Below are positions 54,154 through 63,998 of a DNA stretch of 64,000 bases, piece by piece. Made by a program: the position numbers and the translations under genes. The DNA lies in contig JBGCGJ010000017.1 of assembly GCA_045110675.1 (NCBI GenBank), positions 124,001-188,000 of the forward strand, given 5' to 3'. Position 1 is the stretch's first letter; the number at the start of each line of letters is the position of its first letter. A model generated the notes under the pieces. That model had not been told where the DNA came from and searched no databases. It saw only the letters and a program-made list of their open reading frames with translations. Origin of the DNA: JBALVT01 sp045110675 (GTDB taxonomy: Bacteria > Pseudomonadota > Gammaproteobacteria > Pseudomonadales > Halieaceae).

Positions 54154-56120
54154 TCAAGACCGACAGCTAATAGGCCCTCACTAAATTTTGCAGCTAATTC
54201 CGGTTGCAGAAAAACATTGCGATAGCCACTGGCAAAGCTAGAAATCGTGAGTTGAGGGAGCATCGCTTTTGCCAGCTGCCAGGCATCTCGTGCCTCTTCG
54301 GGGCGATCCAAAAGGCCGTATACATTCGCTAAATTTACGTGCGGGAAAAAATTTCCTGGATTAGCGCGCTGATCTCGCAGTGCCGCTTCCAGCGCGCCGG
54401 AAAGATCACCCAGTAACATTTTTAAATTCCCCAACAGCGCGACGGGTCGCAATTCTCCCGGTGGGAATGGAATGTTCGAAGGCATAGAGGAAACGAGCTG
54501 GTCGCAATATGCATAAGATTCCTCTAGCCGACCATTCCACATTAGCACTGCCACCCACAGTGGATCGGCGGCGCCAGTAATCTCAAAGGCTTGCTCGGCA
54601 AGCTTCAATGAACGCTGCGCCTGACCCACTGCCGCCAAGCCACCGGCGCACATCTTTAGCACCACCGGATCGGATGCGCCTGCGCTCAGAGCAGCCTCGG
54701 CGTGTTCCGAAGCCGTCAATGCATCCTCTTTGGGTTGACGACTGGCACCACGCCCGACACCGGTAAACAATATCATCGCGAGGTAAGCGTGGGCTCGAGG
54801 ATAGTTGGGTTCAATTACCAAAGCTTCTCTAACCAATTCCAGCTGTTCCAGATGAGTCTGGGAATCTACCACATTGACTTGCATCGCTTTAATGACCAAA
54901 CCCCAGGCGTCTAAATTAGTTTTGGGCGTGCGTCTTACACGCTCTCGCTCCGCAAAACCCAGACGATTTTTTAAAGTTCGGAAGATGGCATGAACAACCT
55001 CGTCCTGGATATCGAATAATTCGGCAATAGGACGGTCATAGCGATCAGACCAAATTTGCGTTCCGTCTGCTGTGCTGATCAATGCGGCGCTAATACGCAC
55101 TCGCTCACCCATAGATCGAATACTACCCTCCACTGCGTAAGCGACACCCAGCTCCGATCCGACGGTGCGGACGTCGGTTTGTTTGTCCCGATACTGGAAG
55201 CTCAAACTTCGGGACGCGACACGCCAATTGGCTGAGTTGGCGAGCAGACTTATGAGTTCCTCAGTCATCCCATCGGCCAGATACTGATGATCGCTCACAG
55301 AGGAAACACTACGGAATGGCAAAACTACAATACTCGGCAGTGCAGCTCTGCGATCAACGGCCTCAGCTTGCGTGGCGACCGTTACCGAAGGTATAGATTC
55401 TTTGTGCGCTACAAACCTCAGCGAATCAAATAGAGCCAAGGTTTCAGGAGAAGGTGGCGCATCGAGCTCACGGCGCATTACCTCGCAACACAAATTGAAC
55501 TGCCGCCTCGCGGATCCCAACTGGCCCGCGTTCGCATAGAGTTGCATTAGCGACCGATGGACAGTTTCTTGCAAAGGATCCAGAGCCAGCAAAGTGCCAG
55601 CAGCGGCAATCGCCAGAGTGGAGTTGTCTTGCCGCAACTCCATGTCCAGAAGCTGGCTGAAACCGGTTAACGCATCCTGGCGCAATGTTTCGCGCTCCAG
55701 CAGCAGCCAGTCTTCGAACACATTGGAACGCGGATTGAATCCATCCAGAAGGTCACCAAGATAGCAAGCCAGTGTTTCTCTCAGTGAAGGCAAACTTTCG
55801 CACTTGCGCCAGGCCCGAAATTTAGCGATATCACAAATCACATAATGAGGATCGAGACTGAGATATTCCCCCTTACTGGAAAGACTACCTTCAGGTAGCA
55901 ACTTGCGAAGCCCTGCAATGCTCTGCCGAAGGCTCGCCTTTGCATTCGATGCCGAACGATCCGCCCACAGCAAACCCGCCAATCGATCACGCGGTTGCGC
56001 CTGCCCGGGGTGACACGCCAACCACGCCAGCAAGGCCTTGGTCTTCTGAGCCGGGACGCTGACGGGTTCACCTTCTACGACGAGACCAAAGTCTCCCAAC
56101 ACTCTTATTTCAACCGACAT
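54150..56120 (-). CDS. SARP/BTAD-type regulator with FlgO-like and TPR domains
   Basis: A 656-aa protein from ATG 56120 (GTG 56144 is possible). Residues 3-95 form an OmpR/SARP-like winged helix (IRVLGDFGLVVEGEPVSVPAQKTKALLAWLA, RDRLAGLLWADRSASNAKASLRQSIAGLRKLL). A BTAD domain follows to about 240 (LLDGFNPRSNVFEDWLLLERE). Residues 265-390 are a FlgO-like domain (IVVLPFRSVSSVSDHQYLADGMTEELISLL, VEGSIRSMGERVRISAALI), and TPRs complete it. It is a DNA-binding relative of the protein at 48170. Two 10-bp direct repeats lie upstream (56136-56179) and may be its own target. Confidence 0.88.
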   Translation of the reverse strand: MSVEIRVLGDFGLVVEGEPVSVPAQKTKALLAWLACHPGQAQPRDRLAGLLWADRSASNAKASLRQSIAGLRKLLPEGSLSSKGEYLSLDPHYVICDIAKFRAWRKCESLPSLRETLACYLGDLLDGFNPRSNVFEDWLLLERETLRQDALTGFSQLLDMELRQDNSTLAIAAAGTLLALDPLQETVHRSLMQLYANAGQLGSARRQFNLCCEVMRRELDAPPSPETLALFDSLRFVAHKESIPSVTVATQAEAVDRRAALPSIVVLPFRSVSSVSDHQYLADGMTEELISLLANSANWRVASRSLSFQYRDKQTDVRTVGSELGVAYAVEGSIRSMGERVRISAALISTADGTQIWSDRYDRPIAELFDIQDEVVHAIFRTLKNRLGFAERERVRRTPKTNLDAWGLVIKAMQVNVVDSQTHLEQLELVREALVIEPNYPRAHAYLAMILFTGVGRGASRQPKEDALTASEHAEAALSAGASDPVVLKMCAGGLAAVGQAQRSLKLAEQAFEITGAADPLWVAVLMWNGRLEESYAYCDQLVSSMPSNIPFPPGELRPVALLGNLKMLLGDLSGALEAALRDQRANPGNFFPHVNLANVYGLLDRPEEARDAWQLAKAMLPQLTISSFASGYRNVFLQPELAAKFSEGLLAVGLD

Positions 56121-56135
56121 ATTCCTATTAGAGCT

Positions 56136-56179
56136 CGAATTCACGTTTTTTTCACGCTTGATCTGCGTCCGAATTCACG
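56136..56179. repeat. Two 10-bp direct repeats upstream of the SARP-type gene
   Basis: CGAATTCACG occurs at 56136-56145 and again at 56170-56179, 34 bp apart (about three helical turns). SARP proteins are known to bind direct repeats on one face of the helix, so autoregulation or control of the divergent mddA operon is plausible. The match is short and could be chance. Confidence 0.4.
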
Positions 56180-56240
56180 ACTACCGAGTATCTTTTACAC
56201 AACATAATTACTCAACCCAAAAACATGGAGACAGCAACAC

Positions 56241-57053
56241 ATGCAATCTGAATCTGAAAGCACCACGCAAGCTACTACTGGTCCAACTGGTTTGGCGATA
56301 TTGACCTATGGGATTACCAGCTATCTGGTCTTTTTCGCGTCTTTCCTGTACGCCATTGGTTTTATCGGTGGCTTTGGCGTACCCAAGACGCTGGATGGGC
56401 CCAGAGAAATCGGCCTGACCAGCGCCCTTTTAACCAATCTAGGTCTACTCCTACTGTTTGCTTTGCAACACAGCATTATGGCGCGCCCCGCCTTTAAACG
56501 CTGGTGGACCAATATCATTCATCCGGCGGCCGAGCGCAGTACCTATGTATTGCTCTCCAGCCTGGCACTAATCGCCGTCTTTATCTGGTGGCAGCCACTG
56601 GGTGGCTCGATTTGGCAGATTGAAAATCCAATCGCACGAACCGCAATGTACACTGGGTTCGGCTGTGGATGGGCTATGGTTCTGTGGTCCACATTTCTGA
56701 TCAATCATTTTGATTTATTTGGATTGCGACAAGTGTGGCTGGCATTTAAACATCAGCCCTACTCCGAGCTATCGTTTGTGATGCCATGGCTGTATAGCAT
56801 TATCCGCCATCCACTCTATTTTGGCTGGCTTATGGTTCTCTGGTTCACCCCGGAGATGTCAGCGGCACACTTGCTGTTCGCCGTGGTTGCCAGCGCCTAC
56901 ATCTTCGTTGGCATCCATCTTGAAGAGCGGGATTTGCGGGTAGCACACGCAGGTTACGCCCAGTATCAGTCTGAGGTACCCATGATTGTTCCCCGTATTG
57001 GCAAGCGAGCAAAACCTTTCACAGACGAAAGGATAACAGGAGAAGCGGTATGA
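56241..57053 (+). CDS. mddA: Methanethiol S-methyltransferase-like membrane protein (MddA type)
   Basis: A 270-aa integral membrane protein with five to six helices, related to the NnrU / isoprenylcysteine methyltransferase group. Features recalled from MddA proteins are GGFGVPKTLDGP, ALQHSIMARPAFKRWW, ERSTYVLLSSLAL and the C-terminal YSIIRHPLYFGWLMVLW and HLEERDL segments that bind SAM. MddA methylates methanethiol to dimethyl sulfide. GGAG lies 10 nt upstream of the ATG. The stop overlaps the start of a mini-gene, which overlaps a homocysteine methyltransferase gene, tying this to methyl-sulfur metabolism. Confidence 0.8.
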   Translation: MQSESESTTQATTGPTGLAILTYGITSYLVFFASFLYAIGFIGGFGVPKTLDGPREIGLTSALLTNLGLLLLFALQHSIMARPAFKRWWTNIIHPAAERSTYVLLSSLALIAVFIWWQPLGGSIWQIENPIARTAMYTGFGCGWAMVLWSTFLINHFDLFGLRQVWLAFKHQPYSELSFVMPWLYSIIRHPLYFGWLMVLWFTPEMSAAHLLFAVVASAYIFVGIHLEERDLRVAHAGYAQYQSEVPMIVPRIGKRAKPFTDERITGEAV

Positions 57054-57223
57054 AACTGACAAAGAAAGAAATGACCCTAGCCACTATAGGAATTGTGGGC
57101 TCTCTCGCGGGCTGTATCTATTGCATTGCAATACTCGCATTCTACTTCAACCTTCGCACCCTAGGTGGACTTGATCTGCTAGCAGTGCAGAGGAAGCTGA
57201 ATCAACAGGAGGTTTGCCAATGA
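57050..57223 (+). CDS. Small membrane protein (57 aa) inside the methyl-sulfur operon
   Basis: A 57-aa ORF whose ATG overlaps the mddA stop (ATGA at 57050-57053) and whose TGA overlaps the next gene's ATG (57220-57223). AGGAG is well placed upstream. The peptide begins MKLTKKEM, has one hydrophobic helix (about 9-34, with two Cys at 22 and 25) and ends in a polar tail QRKLNQQEVCQ. I do not recognise it. The double overlap and its ribosome-binding site argue strongly that it is translated. It may be a subunit or anchor for its partners. Confidence 0.75.
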   Translation: MKLTKKEMTLATIGIVGSLAGCIYCIAILAFYFNLRTLGGLDLLAVQRKLNQQEVCQ

Positions 57224-58176
57224 CTACCACAGCAGCAAACTATCGCAGAGCATTGCCACAAATTGGCGACAAGGTATTTCTCACTGACGGCGGACTCGAA
57301 ACCACACTCGTCTATCATGAAGATTGGGAGTTACCGGAATTTGCCGCCTTTGTTTTGCTCGATTGTGCCAGCGGCTTGGCCACCCTAAAAAGCTATTACG
57401 AGCGCTATATAGACCTTGCGCTTCGCCACGGCTCGGGGCTAATTTTGGAAAGCCCGACATGGAGGGCAAGCCCAGGCTGGGGGACTCGGATAGGTTACAC
57501 AGAAGCTGAGCTGCTGGACGTCAATATCCGAGCAATACAGCAGTTGGCGCACTTGCGAGATGAGCACGCCACAGCGGATACACCGATGGTGATTAGCGGT
57601 TGTCTTGGGCCTCAGGGTGACGGCTACACGCCCGCAAACGAATTGAGTATCGATGAGGCCATGGAGTATCACAGCTTTCAGGCCAGGGCGTTTGCCAACA
57701 CGCAGGCCGACATGTTGTGTGCCGTGACCTTCACATATATTGAAGAGGCCATCGGTGCCGCAATGGCTGCGAAAGCAGTGAATATGCCGATCGCAATTTC
57801 ATTCACTGTTGAGACCGATGGCGCGCTGCCTTCAGGATGTTCTATCGAATACGCAATTGCAGCAGTGGATAACGCAACCGAGGGCTCGCCAGCCTACTAC
57901 CTGATTAACTGCGCGCATCCCACCCATTTTCGCAAGCAATTATCTACAGGCGATGCATGGACCCGGCGCATCGCTGGGGTACGTGCAAACGCATCCTGTA
58001 AAAGTCACGCTGAACTCGACAACTCCACTGAGTTGGACAGCGGAGATCCGCGAGATTTTGGTGCACAATATCTGGCGCTGCGTGGATTACTACCCCACCT
58101 GAACATTATGGGAGGATGTTGCGGGACTGATCATCGGCACCTAGAAGCTATCGCTGCACGGTGTATTGCCCACTGA
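57220..58176 (+). CDS. mmuM: Homocysteine S-methyltransferase family protein
   Basis: A 318-aa zinc methyltransferase from ATG 57220, set by GGAGG 7 nt upstream and by the stop overlap with the mini-gene. The zinc ligands are present: one Cys in INCAHP (about residue 228) and the paired Cys in MGGCCGTD (about 299-300). It begins with LTDGGLETTLVY, as in MmuM and BHMT. It moves a methyl group from S-methylmethionine, SAM or a similar sulfonium to homocysteine, making methionine. The SMM specificity implied by the symbol is an inference. Confidence 0.88.
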   Translation: MTTTAANYRRALPQIGDKVFLTDGGLETTLVYHEDWELPEFAAFVLLDCASGLATLKSYYERYIDLALRHGSGLILESPTWRASPGWGTRIGYTEAELLDVNIRAIQQLAHLRDEHATADTPMVISGCLGPQGDGYTPANELSIDEAMEYHSFQARAFANTQADMLCAVTFTYIEEAIGAAMAAKAVNMPIAISFTVETDGALPSGCSIEYAIAAVDNATEGSPAYYLINCAHPTHFRKQLSTGDAWTRRIAGVRANASCKSHAELDNSTELDSGDPRDFGAQYLALRGLLPHLNIMGGCCGTDHRHLEAIAARCIAH

Positions 58177-58232
58177 CAATTTAATGTTACTCTGCCGCTC
58201 ATCTCGAACCGATATGGAGCAGAGTAGTTGCG

Positions 58233-59897
58233 GTGAACCTAACCCCAATCAATAAAATTCAGGGAGACGATCTGTGGTCCCCACTCGCCGGTGAAACCGT
58301 TCGCACCCGAGGCGTCGTCACCGGCCATTCTCGACGCGGTTTTTTTATCCAGGACCCAAAACCGCTTTCCAATCCCGCGATTTCCGATGCCGTATTCGTG
58401 TATAGCCCAAAACGCAAGCCACCGGTGGGTGTATTTCTTGAGCTTGAGGCGAAAGTCATCGACTACGTTTCGGGTGATAACGGCAAACCCGTTACCCAGC
58501 TGAAGATGCTCGATGGCTCTTTGCTAGAAGAAGAAACCGATCCTATAGAGCCCTTCATACTCACTGCTCAAAACCTTCCTCTGGGAAATTCGGAGTTGGC
58601 CCTATTTTTGAATGGACTGGAGGGCATGTTACTTGGCATTGAGGCGGGGGCCACCTTCATTCAAGCCAGCAATCCCTTTGGTGACTACGTTGTGTCATTG
58701 AAAGACGATGCGCTGACTGAATTCCGCACAGCTCACGGCGGTGTTGTCATGGACGCGGAACAATCAGAGCGATGGTTTCCCAGTTTTCGGATCATTGACT
58801 ATGCCGATGCGCCGCGTCTGAACGTTGGCGCAACCTTGCTAAACACTGTCATTGGGCCTTTAAACTTCAGGTCCGGCGCCTATCAGATCGCTGTAAACCA
58901 CGGGATTGATGTGGAGCCAAGTCACATAGAGATCGGGAAAACGACGTTGCAACCGCTTGAGAATCACCTCACCATTTTGACACTGAACAGCTTCAATCTG
59001 GACGTGCATATTGAGTCCGCTGAAAAAGTCAAAAATCCCAGTCTGGATATTGATGACGACGTGGGTGATGGTCGTTTTGATTCGCTAGCCAAGGCAGTGG
59101 TGTCACAGGCGGGCAGGCCAGATATTATTGCGTTGCAAGAAATACAGGACAATGACGGTGCTGAACTATCAACTGTAGTTCAAGCCAACAAAACCCTGCA
59201 ACTCCTGGCACAAGTGATCGGTAATATCGGGGGTCCGGAGTACGCCTGGGTAGACATACCCCCAAAGCTCCACAGCGACGGAGGGCAACCGGGAGGTAAT
59301 ATTCGCAACGCCTACTTATACAACAAGGATCGCGTGGAACTCGTCAAAGATAGCGTTAAGCGTTTGGGAGAAAATTCTGAAGCGTTTGAAGATTCACGCA
59401 AACCTTTGGTCGCACATTTTAAACTGAAAACTGGAGCAACTCCGCTCGCCATGGTCAATGTGCATCTGGCCTCAAAGCGACACCAACACAGTTTTTTTTC
59501 GCCAGAAAATCCCGGGTTTGATCCACAACTAAACCGGCGGGTACAGCAAGCCCAAATCGTAAGAGATTGGATACTGGAACTCGAAACCCAGGGGATCGAC
59601 TATCTGGTAACGGGAGACTTCAACGATTTTGAGGACAGCCCCACCCTGCGCGCCATGCTAGGAGATGAAAGCGCGAATCTCGTCAAATCCTTACCGAAGC
59701 GGGAACGATATGACTACAACCATCGCGGTAAGTTACACGTTTTAATGCACGCCCTCGTCAGCAAAACACTGGTTGCGAAACAGCGAGCGGAATATGAAAT
59801 CCTGCACGGAAACGAGCTACTCGGAGTAAGACCGGGCGATCTTGGCACCAAGCCAAGCGATCACGCCTACGTCATCAGTAGAATTAAAATGGCCTAA
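58233..59897 (+). CDS. Endonuclease/exonuclease/phosphatase (EEP) family protein
   Basis: A 554-aa protein with a GTG start. Residues about 15-110 are an OB-fold-like region (VRTRGVVTGHSRRGFFIQD). The EEP catalytic domain follows from about 250 with LTLNSFNLDV, DIIALQEIQDNDGAE, NVHLASKRHQ, VTGDFNDFEDSP and KPSDHAYVI, all catalytic motifs intact. This is the ExeM/extracellular nuclease layout, but no signal peptide is visible and no in-frame upstream start adds one. It is a single gene; target may be nucleic acid or a phospho-compound. Confidence 0.87.
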   Translation: MNLTPINKIQGDDLWSPLAGETVRTRGVVTGHSRRGFFIQDPKPLSNPAISDAVFVYSPKRKPPVGVFLELEAKVIDYVSGDNGKPVTQLKMLDGSLLEEETDPIEPFILTAQNLPLGNSELALFLNGLEGMLLGIEAGATFIQASNPFGDYVVSLKDDALTEFRTAHGGVVMDAEQSERWFPSFRIIDYADAPRLNVGATLLNTVIGPLNFRSGAYQIAVNHGIDVEPSHIEIGKTTLQPLENHLTILTLNSFNLDVHIESAEKVKNPSLDIDDDVGDGRFDSLAKAVVSQAGRPDIIALQEIQDNDGAELSTVVQANKTLQLLAQVIGNIGGPEYAWVDIPPKLHSDGGQPGGNIRNAYLYNKDRVELVKDSVKRLGENSEAFEDSRKPLVAHFKLKTGATPLAMVNVHLASKRHQHSFFSPENPGFDPQLNRRVQQAQIVRDWILELETQGIDYLVTGDFNDFEDSPTLRAMLGDESANLVKSLPKRERYDYNHRGKLHVLMHALVSKTLVAKQRAEYEILHGNELLGVRPGDLGTKPSDHAYVISRIKMA

Positions 59898-59933
59898 TGA
59901 ATAGCTTGGTTTATTAAACCTGGCTTGGAATAC

Positions 59934-62900
59934 TCAGTGACTATCACCTATCTCGGCTTTCACATCAGCAGGCCAGACTTTCGCTAGTAAGCGGTCCATA
60001 TCTTTGGAAATGAAATACATCACCGGGACGAGAATAAGGGTGACAAAGGTGGCAAACAAGACGCCGAAAGCGACTGAGGTTGCCATGGGCTTAACAAATT
60101 CGGACTGTATCGATGTCTCCAGTTGTATAGGTAGCAAACCCAGGAAGGTGGTGATCGAGGTTAGGATCACAGCGCGAAATCGCATAGGCCCCGCTTCCAA
60201 AACTGCCTCGCGCCATTCGTGTCCTTCATCAATGTAATGATTAATAAAATCCACCATGACCAGGCTATCGTTCACCACCACACCCACCAGGCCAACAATA
60301 CCGATGACAGAAAGCATGCTGACATCCATCCCCAATATCAGGTGACCAATAATCGCACCGATAATGCCGAAAGGAATCACTGACATAATCAACAGTGGTT
60401 CAACATAGCTCTTAAGAGGAATCGCCAGAGCACCAAAAATCATTAGCAACACGACCACCAAGCCGTATTGCAACGACGATGATGTTTGTTCAGTATCCTC
60501 TGCCTCACCGCCAAGGTGATAACTAACTCCGGGATATTGCTTGAGTATTACTGGGAGAATTTCACTTGTCAGAATACGGTTGACCTCTCCGGGTTCAACA
60601 ACCAATTTGTTGATATCGGCCTGGACGTTAACCACTCGCTTGCGATCAATACGATTAATTTCGCTCAAACCGACCAATTCACGAACGTCACCGACAACAG
60701 AAAAAGGGACTTTCCGGCCATCGGGTAAACGAATCCAGAGGGATTCGAGGCTGCTGATTTTCGCCCGGTCGTCGGCCGGCAAGCGAACGTATACCCTGAC
60801 TTCATGTCGCCCGCGCTGCACTCGTTGCACCTCTGCACCAAAGAAAGCTTGCCTTACCTGCGCTGCAAGATCGACGGTTCCGAGCCCCAACGACTCCCCC
60901 TGGGGAGTTACCTGAATGTCCAACTCCTTGCCACCGGAATTAAAGCTGTCGCTAATATCTTGCACGCCATAAACCGAAGACAAAGCCTGTTTCAAGTCAT
61001 TCGAAGCAAGGCGGAGATTTTCAAGACTCTGACCTTTTAGCTGGACCTGCATATCGGAACCCGGCGGCCCCGCCTGAGCGTCAATACTAATCGAGCGAAT
61101 TCCCTCCAGAACACCCAGCTCTTCGCGAAACCACTGCGCGAGAACCACAGAATCCACTGTGCGCTCTTCACTGGGTAACAAATCTATATCGACTCTGACA
61201 TTGGTATCGGTTTCGGAAACAACCATGAGTTGCTTAATCACATCTACATCGGTATCCAAAGATTCCAGGTACCGCGCATTCATCTTTTGGGCCGCGAGTT
61301 CAATTCTCTGCGCATAACTATGGGTTTTTTGCCAAGGTGTACCCTGGGGCATGTCCAGCTGCACCAAAATTTGATCCGAGGGAACATTGGGGAAGAATAT
61401 AAAGCGAACAATGCCCGATGGTATCAAGGCTGCACAGATAATCAGTACCGCCAAAAATACAGACACGGTGGTGTAACGATGCAGCGTGCAAATTGATAGT
61501 AGTCGTCGATAGGGCCCGTTGGCGAAGCCTTTTAAAGCGGAAGAAAATCGGTCTTGAACACCTTCAACAACTTTGCGCCAGCCACTGGAAGCCGGTTCTC
61601 CGACGCGCAAATGTCGCAGGTGTGCGGGAAGGATAAGTTTGGTTTCGATGAGAGAGAAGAGCACACAGAGAATCACAACAATCCCAATTTGACTCATAAA
61701 CCGCGCAAAACCTTCGGTCAAAAACATGGTCGGCGCGAACGCGACCATCGTAGTAAGCGCGCCGAATATCGTTGCCGTCGCCACCCTGCGCACTCCACGA
61801 ACTACACTGCCAACACCTTTTCGTTCGGCCTCCAGACGTGCATAGGCGCTCTCGGCGGTGACAATACCGTCATCGACCAAAATACCCAGCACAGGATGAA
61901 CGCAAACACCGAGAGGACGTTGATAGACACCGGTAAACCCAATAACTGAACCGTTGCGAGAGTGCCAAGAACAGCAAAAGGCACACCGACAATGACCCAT
62001 AGCGCCAAGGTTAAATCGAGAAACAGGGCCAACGCCAAGACAACCAGAATGGCGCCCTGGAATGCGTTTCTTAACATTAACTCTATACGGCCACGCAGAA
62101 TACTGCTCTCATCAATCCAGCCCACGATATACACACCGTGTGAAAGACTCGCCTGCTTCGAAACAATATATTCGCGAATCTGTGCGGTCATTTTGAGGAC
62201 GTCCTGATCACCCACCCGATCAACGATCAATGTGATCGCACGACGACCATTCAGAGTGCTCAACACCGGCTGCTCTTCAAAACCATCGACAACCTGGGCG
62301 ACATCCCCCAGTTTGATTCGCGTTCCATCCGGGCTCGCCAATAGCACCAATGAACGAAATTCCTCTCCCGTATAAGCCTGGGACACCGAGCGCAAGGTGA
62401 TGGAACCATCTTCCGTGCGCACCGTGCCACCTGGCAGATCTCTCGAACGACTTCTTACCGCATTGACAACCTGATCAAAGTCCAGGCCATATGCCCGTAA
62501 ACTCTCTGTGGAAACTTCTATAGAGATTTCGTAGTCCCGCTCGCCTAGAACTCTTATTTCGCTAATTCCTCCGAGGTCGAGGAGCTCTTCGCGAGTTTGT
62601 TCGGCTAGCTGTTTAAGTCCAATTTCATCCAGGTCGCCGAACACGCTGACTCGCATGGCATAGCCGCGACTGACCACTTCTTCAATAATGGGTTCTTCAG
62701 CGTCGAGGGGAAACGCTGGAATACCGTCAACACGCACCTTGGCTTGATTCAATGCTTTGGAAATGTCGGTACCGGGCTCCATCTCGATAGTCACAATACC
62801 TAAACCTTCACGGGCGGTACTGCGCATTTCCTTAATACCAATAATATCCCGAAGCTCTTCTTCAATCTTCAGGACAATTCCCTGCTCCACTTCGACGGGT

Positions 62901-63091
62901 GAACTCCCCGGATAGGGCACGGTGACTGTAAATGTATCAGTCGGAAAGCTGGGGAAAACCTCCTTGCGAATATCGCCCACAGCCATCAATCCAGCCACAA
63001 GCACGATCAGCAGTAGTAAATTGGCCGCGATCGGATTGGAAGCCATCCATCCAATCGGCCCGCTTTCATGTTGGTAGCGAGTATTAGGCAT
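59934..63091 (-). pseudogene. RND efflux permease broken by a one-base frameshift
   Basis: Two frames together give a complete RND permease of about 1050 aa. The first (ATG 63091) runs through the porter domain to INVLSVFAFIL in TM4, then shifts to a nonsense tail ending at 61802. The second resumes exactly with VLGILVDDGIVTAESAYARLEAE, the TM4 proton-relay motif, and continues to 59934. Restoring one G near 61892 (CCTGTGCTGG to CCTGGTGCTGG on the minus strand) rejoins them. Everything else looks intact, so this is a recent mutation or a sequence error. The ATG overlaps the stop of the fusion-protein gene. Confidence 0.9.
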
Positions 63092-63998
63092 CGATGCGCT
63101 CTACTTTCATACCTTCAAACATCACATCGAGACGGGTAATGACAAGTTCATCACCCTCCGCCAAGCCGTCGTTCACCACCACCCTATCTCCTTCACGATG
63201 AACAATGTTGACTTGTCGACGCTCCAATGCTCCTTCAGACAAAACAAACACCGAGCTGTCCGCCTGGACGGCCGAGCTTGGCACTCGAACAGCATTCGGG
63301 ATGGCTGTGCCGGGAATATCCGCTTTAACGAATAAGCCAAGTGGCAAGACATGATCGTGAATATTCAGGTCATAAGGTTTAGCCACTTCCACGACAACCG
63401 GAATGACACGAGTTTGTGGATCGACCCGAGATTCAATTCGAAGAACGGAAGCCTCCCACTTTGACTCCCTGAACCCGATACGCGCGGAGAGGACGACCTT
63501 GGTATTCGCTTTCGCCTCCAGGAACCCCGATTCAGAAGCTGGAATCGGCAGGCTAATCTCTGCAGTGTCACTACTGAGCAATCGCGCTACAGTTTGACCG
63601 GCGCTGATAAACTGTCCGAGTTCTACCGATTGCACATCGATGACCGCGTTAAACGGGGACTTAATTTCTGTAAAGGAAAGGTCCCGCTCGGTCTTGGCAA
63701 TCCGTTGACGCGCTGCCTCTATATTCAGTTTGCCTTCAGCAATAGCGGCTGTACGCTTCAAGGCCTTGGCATCAGCCAGAGCCATGTCTGCACTGGCCAG
63801 AGCAGCTTTGGCTTCGGCCAAGGCCAACCTATAATTCGTCGGTTCTACTTTTAACAGGACTTGCCCGCGCTCTACCAACTCGCCGGGTTCAAAATTCGGT
63901 GCCACCCAAACGACACTGCCTGTCACCTCGCTTGCCAACTCCAACTCATGCTTGGCAGTAACATTACCGTGGGCAACAACCGAAACTGGAACATCATC
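63084..63998 (-). CDS. RND membrane-fusion protein (partial, N-terminus outside window)
   Basis: An HlyD/AcrA-type adaptor whose frame is open to the window edge; the first visible codons read DDVPVSVVAHGNVTAKHELELASEVTG, so the start and signal peptide lie beyond 64000. The lipoyl half (ELVERGQVLLKVEP), a helical hairpin (LALAEAKAALASADMALADAKAL) and the beta-barrel with SLPIPASESGFLEAKANTKV follow. It overlaps the RND permease gene by 8 bp and is its natural partner. Confidence 0.92.
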   Translation of the reverse strand, partial: DDVPVSVVAHGNVTAKHELELASEVTGSVVWVAPNFEPGELVERGQVLLKVEPTNYRLALAEAKAALASADMALADAKALKRTAAIAEGKLNIEAARQRIAKTERDLSFTEIKSPFNAVIDVQSVELGQFISAGQTVARLLSSDTAEISLPIPASESGFLEAKANTKVVLSARIGFRESKWEASVLRIESRVDPQTRVIPVVVEVAKPYDLNIHDHVLPLGLFVKADIPGTAIPNAVRVPSSAVQADSSVFVLSEGALERRQVNIVHREGDRVVVNDGLAEGDELVITRLDVMFEGMKVERIDA

